A stretch of DNA of 64,000 nt from Colletes latitarsis (GCF_051014445.1 NC_135137.1:34225501-34289500); one strand, 5' to 3'. Shown: positions 36,801-48,376, counted from the stretch's first letter. The notes: generated from the letters alone by a model not told the origin. Numbers and translations: made by a program.

Positions 36801-39191
36801 TAATTCGATCGGACGAGTCTCGAGGTCCTCCGACCGCTATCGCCGTGATTCTTCGGCCCGTGGCGTTTAAACGAAAACAAACCGTGGTCTGATCACCTAT
36901 TATTTCCTCGAGCCGCGCATTCCGAATCGTCAAAAAGCTTGCAACGGGGAAAAAACGAGGACCACAGGTCGAGCGAGCGCGATTCACCCGGCGAAACAAG
37001 ATTAAACGTATTTTTACGTTCGAGTGCGGATTTCGTACTCGCGGTGCAAGGGATGCAAGGGGTTGGGTCCCCTACAGGAAACGGACCAATAACCTGCTCT
37101 CCCTCCGCCGGACCCCCGGTCGTGATTTTACGATCTACCGTAGCGAAGTGGAAGTCTACGAGACCGATAATGCGATCGATAACGTCACTCTTCGTCAGGA
37201 AGTTGATAGACGCCTGCAGGCAGCGTTTCGCCTCCGGGGTCTCCAGTTATACTAATCAAATTTGTGGATCCGGCTTCGAATACGACTCGCAGGAATCGAG
37301 ATTACGGGCTTGACGGAGCTGGCAAGACTCGAAACACGTTCGAGAAAGTCTCTCTTAGCCATTGCGAGCGACCACGTCTCTCAAACGATTTCACGATTTT
37401 GTTCATTCGATTGACCAACTGTTCTGCAATAAAAATTGTGTGGTTGGGACAATCTATACTTGAAAAAAGTCATTTCAATGTAGTTAGAAATGTTCAAGGT
37501 GAGAAGTAACTATATTAGCTGTTTGTTGAAACGATGATCTATTCGATTTTTTATAAACGCGACAAGAGTTATTCTATGTGTTAGTGAATTGGTAAATACG
37601 AAGATTAGGAAGAAACTGTGGGTGACGCGTGATCGAACGAAGCCGAAACGAGTAATCGATGGGCACTAATAAATCGATAGTTCCTAGTGCTCGTCTCGCA
37701 GATTCGAGCCCCAGCGTTCGAAAGCGGTGTACAATTAATAACGGCTGGACGTTATTGCGGAAGCAATATTAATTTGTCATTGCGCGTTTGACCAAATTTT
37801 CCGCGCGCTCTCGCGAGGCTTGTCCGCGCGCCGATGTGTGCCGGACAAACGGCACAGGTTTGCCCGCGCGGTCTCCGCTGACATTCCGAGTTTCACCGCG
37901 CATTCTGCATTGGTAATTACTAAAGTAAACGTCACCGTACTACCGTGTTTGCTATCGTTTACAACAGATTCGATAACAGCGGCTCGATCTCCGCGAAAAC
38001 AACGGGCGCAAGTCGCGGCCCGTAGTTTGCTCGTCGCCGCGTCCTATACGTTTCTAATTTATTTAATGCAAATAAGAGGGAGGACGGGAACGGGCGTCCA
38101 ATTACTCCATTTCCATGTAACTTGATAATTCGCCCAACGATATCGCATCCGCGAGGGAAACACACCGCCCCGTACGCAGAAAATACGAATATACCAGTAT
38201 TTTATTTTATCTAACGTCTTTATCGTACGGAGCATGCAGAAATGTACGCGAAAGATAAATAAATATTCGTTACTGTTTCCAAGCTTATTGAAACATTGCT
38301 TCGATAGTTTTTTGTAAATTTCGTGGACAATCTCCCATAATTCTACGTGTATACACGGTTATAGATTTACGTTGCTCGTAATCTACAAGTCCAATACTCG
38401 TCTGAACGATGCTCGCGAATTTGCAAAGTCAGTAATCGGTTCGATTCGCAGAAATTCGTTGGACGTCATCCGGAGTCGGGGTCTTTCGATTTCCTAGCAG
38501 CGTAATCAATTACTCTCGCGCGCTCGTCGGCCAATTTTGCAACGAAATTGTAATTCCCGGTCGTTCCTTTATCGAGCCACGCTCCCGGCATCGCGTCGTC
38601 CGGCGATCGAGAATAACGAGACTCGTAGATTAGCTCAACGATAGTAATTGTCAGCTGACCGTTCTTTAATTAGCGTTACCCTTGTTCTCGAGCTAATTCG
38701 ATTGACCGCGCAGTGCGGTAACCTTGGTCCCGCGGACAGGCCGCCGCTGTTGGCAATGGGGAGTCGGCAGTAATCGCGGACTATCTTAACCCCAACGGAC
38801 GTCTTGACATGTCAATAGGGCTGCGAACCAATTTTATCCTCGGTACCCGTCCTCCCGTCGAGGTCTTTCGCCCCCTTCGATCCTCACCGCCGAACGATCT
38901 GACCTCACCTATAGCTTTTGCTCATCGAGATAAACGTCCAGCACTCAGCGGCCTCGTTGCCTTATTGGCGTATCGCTGGATCACTGGTACCCCCCTCCAC
39001 TCCCTGTCGCCAGGACGATTATTTCAGATAGGCGAGGAACCGGGTGTATAACTCCCGGCGCGGCACTTTGTGCTGGGAACTCACGGGGACTTTACTACCT
39101 AAGCCGCGATGAATGCTGCCGCGCTCACGATGGACGACGGCTTCGATTCTATGCCGCGCCGTGGAATGTCTCACGGAGGGTTAAATCCTCC
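30814..39191. other. Unassigned region
   Basis: No supported gene. Open frames occur on both strands at 33252-33780 (167 codons on minus, 82 on plus), 34527-34948 and 35110-35576 (purine-rich, several frames at once) and at 36939-37313. None has a domain, signal peptide or matching splice and poly(A) signals that I can defend. Around 38640-38710 there are CAGCTG and TTAATTAG sites in CpG-rich sequence, enhancer-like but unproven. Confidence 0.45.
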
Positions 39192-39226
39192 TACCAGGGG
39201 CAGAGGGAGAGAGAGAGCCCCTGGTA
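39192..39226. repeat. Perfect 10-bp hairpin with purine loop
   Basis: Arms taccaggggc (39192-39201) and gcccctggta (39217-39226) are exact complements around a 15-base loop made only of A and G. It could form a stable stem in RNA from either strand. Confidence 0.7.
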
Positions 39227-39641
39227 CTCCCGATAGTTTGTAGCGCGCGTCAGCCGAGCTAGTTACGGCGTTCATTGTGAATGGTATCGCCGGTAAATAG
39301 ACGGCAAGATAAGCCCTTGTGGGTGGTATACGAAACACGGCGAACGCAGGCGGCAGGTACCTTACGCGCCGAGAACTTAACGCCGATGCATTAACCCCCT
39401 TCGCGGTCCTTTGCGTCGAGTCTGAGAGCTCCGCACCGTGATCCCAGCCAATTGTGTCCAAGTCTGTCTCGACGTTGGATTTTATGACAACGTTAGTTGT
39501 ATTAAAATTCCTTTTTTATCTTAACGCAGTCTTTCAAAGACTATCAGAAAGATTGAGTCGATCGAATGAAACGCGAATTGTGATGACACCCCTTTTAAGT
39601 TCTCTCTTAGATGAATTTGAAAAATCACCTGTTCCTGTATA

Positions 39642-40462
39642 CAGGGTGTTCGACCACCCCTGAGAACAATTTTAATGGGAGATTCTAGAGGCCAAAATAA
39701 AAGGAAAATCAAGAATATCAATTTCTTGATTGAGACTTCGTTGAAAAGTTATTAAAAAATTGAATAAAAATTTGAAATCATTCTGGAAGAATTTTTGGTG
39801 AATAGATATATCCCTAAAATCCTATGCACTTTCGAGAAAAAAATTCTGTACCGAAAATACAATGTCTGATCATGAATGATGATTCCCCTGAAATTCGGCG
39901 AAATTGAAAAGTTTCAAATCGTTCTAAAAAAATTATTTTTAGCTAGGGCGATCAATTACAATCATTTTTGGTGAATAGACATACCCCCGAATTCCTATGT
40001 ACATTCGAAATAAAAATTCGAGTAGGTGGACTTTTTCGACAAAATGAAAAAATTTCACATCGTTTTGGAAAAATTATTTTTGACTGCGGAGGTCAATTAC
40101 AATCATTTTTTGTTAATAGATATACCCCCGAAATCCTTTCCAATTTGGAGAAAAAAATTCAACTGGTGGAGAAATTTCTCGATAAAAAAAATTTTTTCAA
40201 ATCATTTTGGAAAAATTATATTTAGTTGCAGGGATCAATTACAATCATTTTTTATGGATAGACATACCCCCGAAATCCTACGCACTTTCGAGAAAAAAAT
40301 TGATTACCGAAAATATAATGTCTGACCATACCATTGATATGTTTCCCTGAAATTTCATGCGTATGCTTAAAGCATCATTTCTGGATGTATTGGAGGATTT
40401 TAATGATTCAAAATTCAAACAATGCGTACTAATGAGGCTCTAGAACCCCATAAAAATGGACC
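39642..40462. mobile_element. Truncated, inverted copy of the TACAGGGTGT foldback family
   Basis: The left end begins CAGGGTGTTCGACCACCCCT after TA (39640-39641) and continues through the same terminal block as the 11.7-kb element. It then matches that element's right half in reverse orientation up to aaccccataaaaatgg, where similarity stops near 40462. The other terminus is therefore missing. Its interior carries about four copies of the internal repeat, more than the corresponding half of the first copy. The flank cctgta just left of the end looks like the end of another copy, suggesting an insertion into or next to a relative. Confidence 0.75.
39774..40310. repeat. Tandem array, about 141-bp unit, ~4 copies
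   Basis: The word attacaatcattttt with its neighbours gatcaa/gtcaa and atagacatacccccgaa recurs at offsets of about 142 and 140 bases (anchors near 39925, 40067 and 40207, plus a diverged first unit near 39774). The array lies wholly inside the transposon copy. Open frames across it (for example 39968-40225) are repeat readings, not genes. Confidence 0.75.
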
Positions 40463-42597
40463 ATGGGCAAAATTTCGTCCGATTCCCGTACCCCGTGTTA
40501 ACAGATACACAGTGAAAATTTACTGCAACGAGCCAGCCGAAACCCGTGTCAAAGTTCCGCGAACCATCGACAACGATCCTTCAGACGCAACCGAATTTGT
40601 AAATGGAATAAATCGTCGATCGCGATAACGGGACGCAAACTTCCGGCGGAATAATAACGAATCGACAACGGCGGTCGACTCGTTGCACGCGCAACACCTT
40701 TCTGTCCGACTTCCTGATCGATATATGTAAATCTCGAAAAGCTGTGAAAGCACGCGGAAAATCAGCGACACTTCCACACGAGCGGACGATTACACCCACG
40801 CCGCCATATTTTCCGTCTATTCGATACCGGGTCGCCCTCACCTGTGACATTAAACCGCGATCGCATTATTCAGATTACACTTAATATGTTTACCAAATTG
40901 GCCGAGATTATATCAGCCACTTGTACGTGCATAATACCCGCCGCTCACGGTATACACCACCGATCACACGAACGTTCCCAAACGTCGAATCGTCGGACGC
41001 AACGTTCCACGCGCACACAAACATGCAAATGACGTAGCGCGCCCGCGCATCCATTCTGTTGGCAAAGGGTTGTTCGCAGAAATCGGTAACGATTCAAGCC
41101 CTGGGTACGGTCCTGTGATCGATATACACAGAAGTGTCCCGGGCATTACAAGCGACGTAAAACGTGACCTAATACCCGGTAGCACACTATTAGGGTTTAC
41201 CAGGCCGCTGATACCAGTAATTAATTCGTCGACGTGTAGGAGCAGGTGAGATCGACGTGCTGAAGCTTGCTGATTTGCGAGATTACAACTTACGTATTGA
41301 GAGCGGCCGCAAGCTTATGCGCCGTGTTCGCAGCGACGCTATATTCTGGCCGACGAGAAACGTGACTTAGTTAGCGCTGGCCGACACCCACCGGCGACGA
41401 CGTAACACGAAAAGGATTACGAAACGTTCTACCTGGGCTACATTGTATTTTTGTTACATGGCTCGTGTGTCCACCTGACCCTGTTAATAATTCCATCGCG
41501 GTCCCCACAGACGGAGAGCAGGCTTCGCAAATTCTAACGTTGTTTCATGAATATTGTGTTGTCGGGACACGTAAAACTACGTTTTTTGCATACCGTTGAT
41601 TGTGGAACACATATAGATACAGGGTTTTATGTAGGTATGCAATAGCGTATCATGAATGAAGTGCTAAGGTTCAATTTGACAGGTTTGTGAACGCAAAGGA
41701 TCTCCAATTATTGGAAAAGGAATGCTATGAGAAGTCTTGCACAGTATATCTTCTTTACTTATGGCCATTCCTACCAGTCACTACCCTCTCCATCTGTTGC
41801 TGAGTGACCATTTCTTCCATTTATAATAATGGTGGACTTACCCCATATTCAGCAAATATTATCGACACCGTATCAATTGCTGTATACGTACCTGCAACAG
41901 AATTGAAGAATACGATTAGAATCAAGCAGTGTAGCCACACTTTAAAAGTAGAAAATTCTTAATCGACATTTCCAAACAATAGAAAATGCAAATTAATCCT
42001 CGCAGAACGGATTGTAAGTAATTTAGACTGCGCATGCGAATGCAAATGCACATTTTAATAGAATAAAATTACAGTAATGGAACGTAGGCAGAAATTCATT
42101 TCGTCCTTCAAGGATTTTAACAATATTTACCCATTACATTTTGCAAATGTTCCAAATATATTTTCGTATATTCCTACATACTTTGCATATTTTAATGTTC
42201 GAATAATGATAGTTGTGGCACCGAATATATCGAAAATTTATAACGACAGATTTATACAGCGCAACTTCCTCGATTTTAATAATGGATATAATTAAAATAT
42301 TATTTTAGTCAATTCATCCAAATTCTGTCGTATATTTTTCATAGATCAAACGTAGTTAAGAACTGTTCAGTTAACCGGTTCCCCACGAAAGACGTTGACC
42401 GGTCAGAAAAGCATGTAATTAACCCAGGGATGATGCTGCAGTTCTTTTCTGGCAGGAAGTCAATTATCCTCCGTCAATTCGTTGCTCCTCGGGGTAACGT
42501 TCAATTATGCTAATTCGAAGCAGGCAAGTATAACCGTGAGCGTCACCGAACACCGCCTCCTTAGCCCGCGCTCATGCCCTTTACTTTCCTGTTCCAG
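40463..42597. other. Unassigned region, CpG-free patch at 41.7-41.9 kb
   Basis: From 41694 to 41862 there is no CpG in 169 bases, in sharp contrast to the surroundings. This could be an old transposon piece. A strong minus-strand donor (ATGGG/GTAAGT) sits inside it near 41842. On minus, ATG TCA CAG at 40850-40842 is directly followed by gtgagg, a possible tiny first coding exon, but no following exon is identifiable. Confidence 0.4.
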
Positions 42598-42688
42598 GTC
42601 GTCGTTTTACGGTGATCTATTTCCTTTTCTCTCGAGCGATAAATACGGTGCGAAGGAGCTGCTGAACCAGCCATCGAGTCGCGATTAA
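42598..42688 (+). CDS. Candidate short terminal exon, unknown
   Basis: A strong acceptor (tttactttcctgttccag, ending at 42597) is followed by a frame open from 42599 for 29 codons. It reads from SSFYGDLFPFLSSDKYG to a TAA at 42686-42688. The residue mix is protein-like. No AATAAA and no partner exon are seen. This is a weak call. Confidence 0.13.
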
Positions 42689-45600
42689 GACATCCTCGAA
42701 CGCGAGTAATGCGCGGCTGTCGATCGGGCTACGAGCCAGGGGGATGTGGAAGCAACTCCTTGACGGGGCTAGGCACCGTGCTTCTTCCTTCGTAATAAGG
42801 TTTCAATTTATGTAGTTCGGCGAGCAGTTTCGCCGTTCATTGAGAAAATTTGTTCACGACTACGAATCGCTCGTAGCCTTTATAATTCCGCGCAGTTTTC
42901 TCGGTAATTAGTTATTACGCTAGTTAGAGCGAAAATTAATTTAATCAATTCGTAAAACACGGGGGAAAAATCGCGAAATAATTACGGACTGTGAGTCGAA
43001 TGCAATGTTTGGACTCGTATTTGTACATAATATTAACCCATGTAGTATAATCATGTGTATGGTATATTATAATTTCATACATAAATATATTAAAATACGA
43101 TCATTGGAATTAAAACACCTTACGAGATATTTCATACTTAATGTTAGAAAATTACTACGATCAAGCAAGCGTTTAAGCGTTGCACCGTGAACGTTAAAAC
43201 ATTTATTACTCGCTTCTTGGCATTGTTCGTTACATGTTAAAGTTGTGGAATAGTTATACGGGCGCCGTGAGTTGTAACTACGAACTTTCAGTTAATTGAA
43301 TCAAAATGTTACGAATACACTGTGTATATAACGAAAGTAACTTTTACCAAGGTAAAATATGAAATATCTACTAAAGCGTTATGTTTTCAATTTAAGAAAC
43401 AAGATCCAGTGGACGCTCGATGGAGCGATTAATGCGTTTCGAGGAACGTTTCAGGGTACTTTTTGTCAGTTTTCAGCTTGGACAGGCGTTTGACCATTCG
43501 ATAAGCTAAAACGGTTGCTTTGAAAAAAATTTGTACGGCCTACAATAGCCGGCACTTACATCAGTCAAGCGAAATGACGTGAAGGAGAGTGAATACAATA
43601 GACCGAAGACAAAGGTGGCTTGCAAACACAATGCCAGTAATCGTTCTTGATCGCTGATAGAACGAAGGCGACAGACCGAGCGCCGAGCAATATAACCTCG
43701 CGGAGGGTAAGTAATAAACTCTCGAGAAGAAATACCATTGATAATAGCGGGACGAAGGGCGCAATGGAAACTCTCGAGCCCGTCCTCGTAGTTCTTTTTC
43801 CTCCTCCAACAAAAGGCTTTTCTACCGTCGATCGAGACGTTCGCGAGCCGGAGGCATCGAGCGTCCCGTTTGTTCGGACAAATTCGCGCAACTTCCGATC
43901 GCGCTGCAAATTAATTCGACGCGCTGACCACTTTGTTACATCGCGACAACCCTATGAATTTACCGTTAAAACGTTTCGCGTCCTTTAAATAAATATTTTG
44001 AAAATCAAACAGCCTTCGAAGCATTCCTTTCCAGATAGGTGACCAACTAAATTTCACAGGAATTAAATTTGGGTACTTTTCTGTTGCATACAAGTTCTCG
44101 ATATATCTACGCAATCGGAAAGAAGTAAAGAAAATCATCGAGAGGAACTCGAACGCGAGCAAAGGCACGATAGTACATAATATGGAAGTTTTTGAAAGGA
44201 ATAAAATAAATTCGACTCGAAATCCAACGAGCACATTTCTCGACGGGAATCGAGATTCGAAACTATTCGGTTACCGACCGTCCGCTCCAGGACACGCCGG
44301 AAGGCACGCGTTCTCGCGTCAAACAAGTTCGTCGTCGGATAAAAGTCGGGGTACCCTCCAGAAAACGAAGAGGACCGACGGCCGCGTCGAGGTAGCTATT
44401 TCTATCGAAATAGCTAAGCACAGTCTGCGACGAATCGTCGTTTCGAAATCGATTATTTTCGCCGAACAAGAGTCAAGGTATATCCGTCCTTCGATCTCTC
44501 GGTCCGAGCCATTGAGCACATATCTCGCGTCGTAGCTGAGTGGCTCTAGAAGTCGCGGTCTCCGGCTCCTCGACCTCTCCGCCCTTTCCTCTTCCCTCTT
44601 CGTCGCGAAACCGTTTCAACGGGGGAAAATAATTTGGCATTAAGCCGAACGGCCCTTCGATTCGAGGACCACCGTTCCTTTTGTACCGTCGATCGGCTCA
44701 GCTTTTTCGCACTGTTTTCATCGGCCACCCTCTCTCGAATAAAGAAAATCGAGAACCATCAAAGGGAAAGGAGAACGCGATCTCCGGTTCTATTCTCTTC
44801 TTACCCAGAGTTCTTTATTTGCTTGGCTACAAAAGAAATTAAAAATGACCTTAAAGGATTTTAAAAGCAGTGTACATTTTATGGAAAACACCGAAGCTAG
44901 GATAACACTGTGTTTGCAAAGTGTTTTCAATGTGGCAATGAATTCTTAATTAGTTTCATCCCGGAAAGAATGGCCTTTGATTCCGGAATACCAGGTGCAA
45001 ATAGCGTAGAATATTCGAAGGAAGAGATTGAACCAAGGATAATTAACTCCTTCATTCTTTTCATCGTTGGATTTCTTCCAGCAGTCGTGTACCGCCGACC
45101 TCTTCTCTTTTATATGCTCGCCATTGGTGTCATTAGAGTTCGATCAATTTTTCATCCAATTAGGAGCGTCGCACGGAAGGGCTTAACGAGCGTACTGGGT
45201 CAACGCGTTCTCGCGAGCTTTAGTGCACGCGAGGGCAGATACAATTCGTCCGCTGTTCTTTTGTCGTCGGAGAAATGGCGCAGTTTATTCACGGCCGGGC
45301 TTATCGTTCACGTCGAGAAGTAGAAGCAGCTGTCGACAACCGTGGCAGTTCAGACGCGTCGTTGACCCGCTCCCGCAGACGCGACAACGTCTTTGGACCC
45401 GATTTAACCGTTCCGATTCGAGGAAGCTCTCTCGAGTGATTATCGAAAAGACTTCTGACCTGATTTCGCGCGACGCTGAATCGTGGCGTGGCGGGAAATT
45501 GCCTGTCGAGGCAAATTATCGCGAAAAGTATGCGAAACTCCGTCGACAACATTCGGTATTACGTTTACCCTACTCACGAGAGTCTTAACGTTTCGATACG

Positions 45601-46576
45601 AGTCGAAATATAATGCTGAGAGTAAAGTAAAACGGTCTCTGCGGTGTAATAGTAAAGACAAGCTTTTGCAAAAAGGATATTTAAGCGGTCTTGTTCGTCA
45701 GGAACATCGACGTTAACGAGTAGTCACGTAAATACGTGGACGTAACGTAATTCAGCGTCCTTTACGTTGAAAATTAACGTCCCGCTAATAATGAGATTGC
45801 GTTTTCCCGGGCTGATGAATTTAGAGCACGTTTCTGTCGCCGCGCGTCTACAGACGAACGCAAGCAGTGTGAATAATTTCCAGTTTGACCTCGATGGAGG
45901 AACAAGCGAAACGGACTTGGAGTGTATTATCTACACGCGAGTTATGATTTTTCTCGCCACGTAACGGGATAACTTTCTTTTTTAGGGGGAAGCGAAACAT
46001 CGACGAAACAGGACGGCGCGACGTACGGTGGCAAACTTTGCCCGTAAGCTCGATTCGTCGCGTTTACCCGGAGAAACGGGCGCGGGTTTCGTCCCGGAGT
46101 CGCGCTTTTAAACCGCACAAAACACGCACAGCCACGCAAAGCCGTTCGCCTTTACACGAACTTTCCACCGGGCGTCGCCGTGCAGGCTATTGTCGCAAAT
46201 TCACAGCCACAGAACGGCCCACAGAAATTGCTCGTTACAGAAACTGGCGCAGCGCGAGCTTTGTTCGCGTCGTCGCGAGCCGCGCACGCTGTTCTTTCCT
46301 CCAATGAATTTCAGCGTTGCGCGAAACTGTGCGTCAGGACTAGCAGTCGACCAATTTTGTGGCACGTACCGCTGAAAAGGCACTTGGAAGTTTCCAGCGA
46401 CACCCGGAGCATTGTAAACGAAGCACGATATCGATAGACCGAAAATTGATCGTCGGGAATCTTCGTGTACGTTTCAATGGAAATTTAAAAAAAAGTTCCA
46501 AGACGAAATAAGTGAAAAATTACGTAGTGAAAAGCGAATTTTCGATGACAAGTCCAATCTTATATTTCCTTTTTAG
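42689..46576. other. Unassigned region
   Basis: A plus-strand donor (GAGG/GTAAGT) near 43706 and a minus-strand donor (GAT/GTAAGT) near 43553 have no clear exons. The plus strand is open at 44910-45323, reading a hydrophobic stretch INSFILFIVGFLPAVVY, but its first codon is GTG and no family is recognised. A hairpin at 44393 is listed separately. Confidence 0.4.
44393..44416. repeat. Perfect 10-bp hairpin with 4-base loop
   Basis: Arms tagctatttc (44393-44402) and gaaatagcta (44407-44416) flank the loop tatc. It is an exact inverted repeat with tight geometry. There is no T run after it that would suggest a terminator. Confidence 0.75.
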
Positions 46577-46941
46577 AAATAAATGTTCCCCGTATGTCGG
46601 ACCCAGAAGACCGTGGACAGTTCGAGAAAAAAGCTCTTCAGACCCCGACTAGGATTTATGTCGAAGCGCTCCTGGCAGAAGAATTCAGCAGAAAGAACAT
46701 CGCGAGAACTGAAAACACTGAGAAAGTGCTGGAATTGTTTAGTCGCTCAGTTTACACACTCGTGTTAAGTACTTTCGCACTTTGTACCGCGAACATGATT
46801 TATCACTTCCGTCAATGCGTTTCAAACGTTTCCGTTTCCGAACTGGTTCCTTTTCGAACGAGCGTAAGCGTTTTCTTCGAACCGAGTCCGAAGATAAATC
46901 CAAAATTCAAACGAGACGAGAGCAACGTCGGATATTTGTAA
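46577..46941 (+). CDS. Candidate exon, unknown protein
   Basis: A strong 3' splice site (tatatttcctttttag, ending at 46576) leads into a frame open across the splice site and past an ATG at 46594 (MSDPEDRGQFEKKALQTPT) to a TAA at 46939-46941, about 120 codons. The amino half is acidic/basic balanced and helix-like (EALLAEEFSRKNIARTENTE); the second half has a hydrophobic run near residues 50-70. I recognise no family. Together with the acceptor-led frame at 47048-47240 and AATAAA at 47395 it could be the end of a plus-strand gene. The two frames differ and I see no strong donor between them, so they may be alternatives. Confidence 0.22.
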
Positions 46942-47047
46942 TTCCGAGGGTGGATCGAAGAGGACAGCGAAGGAAACCTGGAAGAGGAAGATCGATGTAT
47001 TTTAGCCACCAGCTTCTGTGGAGGTCCTTCTCCTCCTTTTTTCCCAG

Positions 47048-47240
47048 ATTTATCTTCCTTTTTCAACCGACCAGCTGCGGGTGGCAGTGCTTGATAGCAC
47101 CGACGGTGCTCGCAGTGCTCGCGTTTTCGCGATATGCAACTGCCCGTGCACCTGTATTTAACGCGTTTCAACTCGCTGGTTACCGACGTTATTATTCACC
47201 GATGAAGAGAGACACGCTGGCATCCCTCAAGGAAATTTAG
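47048..47240 (+). CDS. Candidate terminal exon, unknown
   Basis: A strong acceptor (tcctccttttttcccag, ending at 47047) is followed by a 63-codon frame from 47049 to a TAG at 47238-47240. It has a hydrophobic start and a polar end (YYSPMKRDTLASLKEI). AATAAA at 47395-47400, about 155 bases downstream, fits a short 3' UTR. A second frame from the same acceptor is open for 37 codons. Function unknown. Confidence 0.2.
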
Positions 47241-47394
47241 CAACGTTATCGCGCGACGCCTCACCACGAGCATCGCGTTCCGCCATTTTTTCGTGGACCC
47301 TGTATTTTGCGTTCTGATTTCGAAATGACCACAGAGATATCGAACTACCTTTCTCTGCATAAATTCAATGATGTAAAACACTTCGTTGATCAGA

Positions 47395-47400
47395 AATAAA
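47395..47400 (+). terminator. Poly(A) signal AATAAA
   Basis: A canonical hexamer downstream of the acceptor-led frame at 47048-47240, followed by aggtgcttattg, a modest GU/U-rich element. It supports but does not prove a transcript end here. Confidence 0.3.
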
Positions 47401-47632
47401 ATATCAAAAATATACGAGGTGCTTATTGAGATTTTATAGACAATTAATTGCTTTTCAAACGATTAACAGAACGTGCTCCTACACGACTGTAATTTCGGTT
47501 TGTCTAGATTACCCTAAAAATTGATTATCGGGGCGAATTTATCTTCCTATTAGTTCCGGTAATGGACGTTCGACTATAATCAATTTTTTCGTCCTTTAAT
47601 AAAACATCCGTAAGAATCCGTCCAACGTCTCA

Positions 47633-48025
47633 TTACTTCGAAACGAAAACGGTCCTGTGATTACGCGACCCCCTTATCTCGGACGGCACGTTTCTCGGCC
47701 ATTTAAGGTGGTCGAAAATTATCCTCCGTCCGTGGCAGGAGCTTCCCGAACCCCCTAGCGCGGCCATCTTCCACGAACCGGAGTTTCCCCGAAACGACGA
47801 GGGCACCATAAGGACCGCCATTACAAATGCACCGAGGCCGATCGTTTCCACGAAAGCTGCTGCCGCCTCGGCTCGGTTGTAGGTGATTTCGTACAGGCAC
47901 GAGCCTCCCGGTCGACGGTAATTTACCCATCGACTTGAGGGAGGCGCGTGCGCTTGGGGAGAATGCAAAAAAAAGATGGTAGCTACGCTGAACAGCGTCG
48001 CGACGACCCAACACCCGTACGCCAT
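47633..48025 (-). CDS. Candidate small secreted protein, unknown
   Basis: From an ATG at 48025 (context atattt-ATG-GCG) the frame runs 130 codons to a TAA at 47633-47635. Residues 1-27 look like a classical signal peptide: a hydrophobic core VVATLFSVATIFFL, then HSPQAHA with small residues suited to cleavage after Ala27. The predicted mature part begins PPSSRWVNYRRPGGSCLYE, has few Cys, and includes a second hydrophobic run (FVETIGLGAFVMAVLMV, about residues 58-74) that could be a membrane segment. The final third is Ser/Arg/Gly-rich and less convincing, so the exon may really end earlier at a weak donor (for example TTT/GTAATG near 47826). I recognise no family. A chance ORF with a hydrophobic start is the alternative. 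Confidence 0.27.
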   Translation of the reverse strand: MAYGCWVVATLFSVATIFFLHSPQAHAPPSSRWVNYRRPGGSCLYEITYNRAEAAAAFVETIGLGAFVMAVLMVPSSFRGNSGSWKMAALGGSGSSCHGRRIIFDHLKWPRNVPSEIRGSRNHRTVFVSK

Positions 48026-48342
48026 AAATATTGTACTCGCTAAATATTATCTAAATAAAATTTTATCCATTTCAGTCTGAAGGTCCACTGTATTATAAAG
48101 TGATAATAAAATAAAAATTGATTTTAAGACAATGTTATTCTTGGTATATTCTCTATCTCCATTTTCTCTCACGCGTCTCGACCTAAGAAAATACGCGATT
48201 ATGTCTGGAACGAAATAAATAAGGTAGCTAAACAAATTAGGTAGTAAAAAGAACGTGTAGACGACGTTCGAGGCAGAGGATAGGAGCTGGAGGAAAAAAG
48301 GATGAGAAAGGAGAAGACGCCTCAAAGGGGATGGTCGTCGCT

Positions 48343-48350
48343 TATAAAAG
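48343..48350 (+). promoter_or_regulatory. TATA box candidate
   Basis: TATAAAAG in a GC-rich setting (cttataaaagggtgccgcgg) is a near-ideal core promoter element on plus. A start site would be expected near 48370-48375. Confidence 0.3.
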
Positions 48351-48376
48351 GGTGCCGCGGATGGCAGCGACACCCT

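Noticed and set aside
37021..37313. Gly/Pro-rich reading on either strand resembling bacterial surface protein wording
   Set aside because: The minus frame is broken by stops and the similarity is only impressionistic.
39968..40325. Lys/Phe-rich overlapping ORFs
   Set aside because: They are readings through the ~141-bp internal repeat of a transposon copy.
44530..44610. Sequence agctgagtggctct resembling a tRNA A box
   Set aside because: No B box (GGTTCGANTCC) or acceptor stem follows.
44910..45323. 137-codon frame with hydrophobic segments, possible membrane protein
   Set aside because: It starts with GTG, has no recognised family, and no promoter or poly(A) signal. An acceptor-like site falls in its middle (near 45082).
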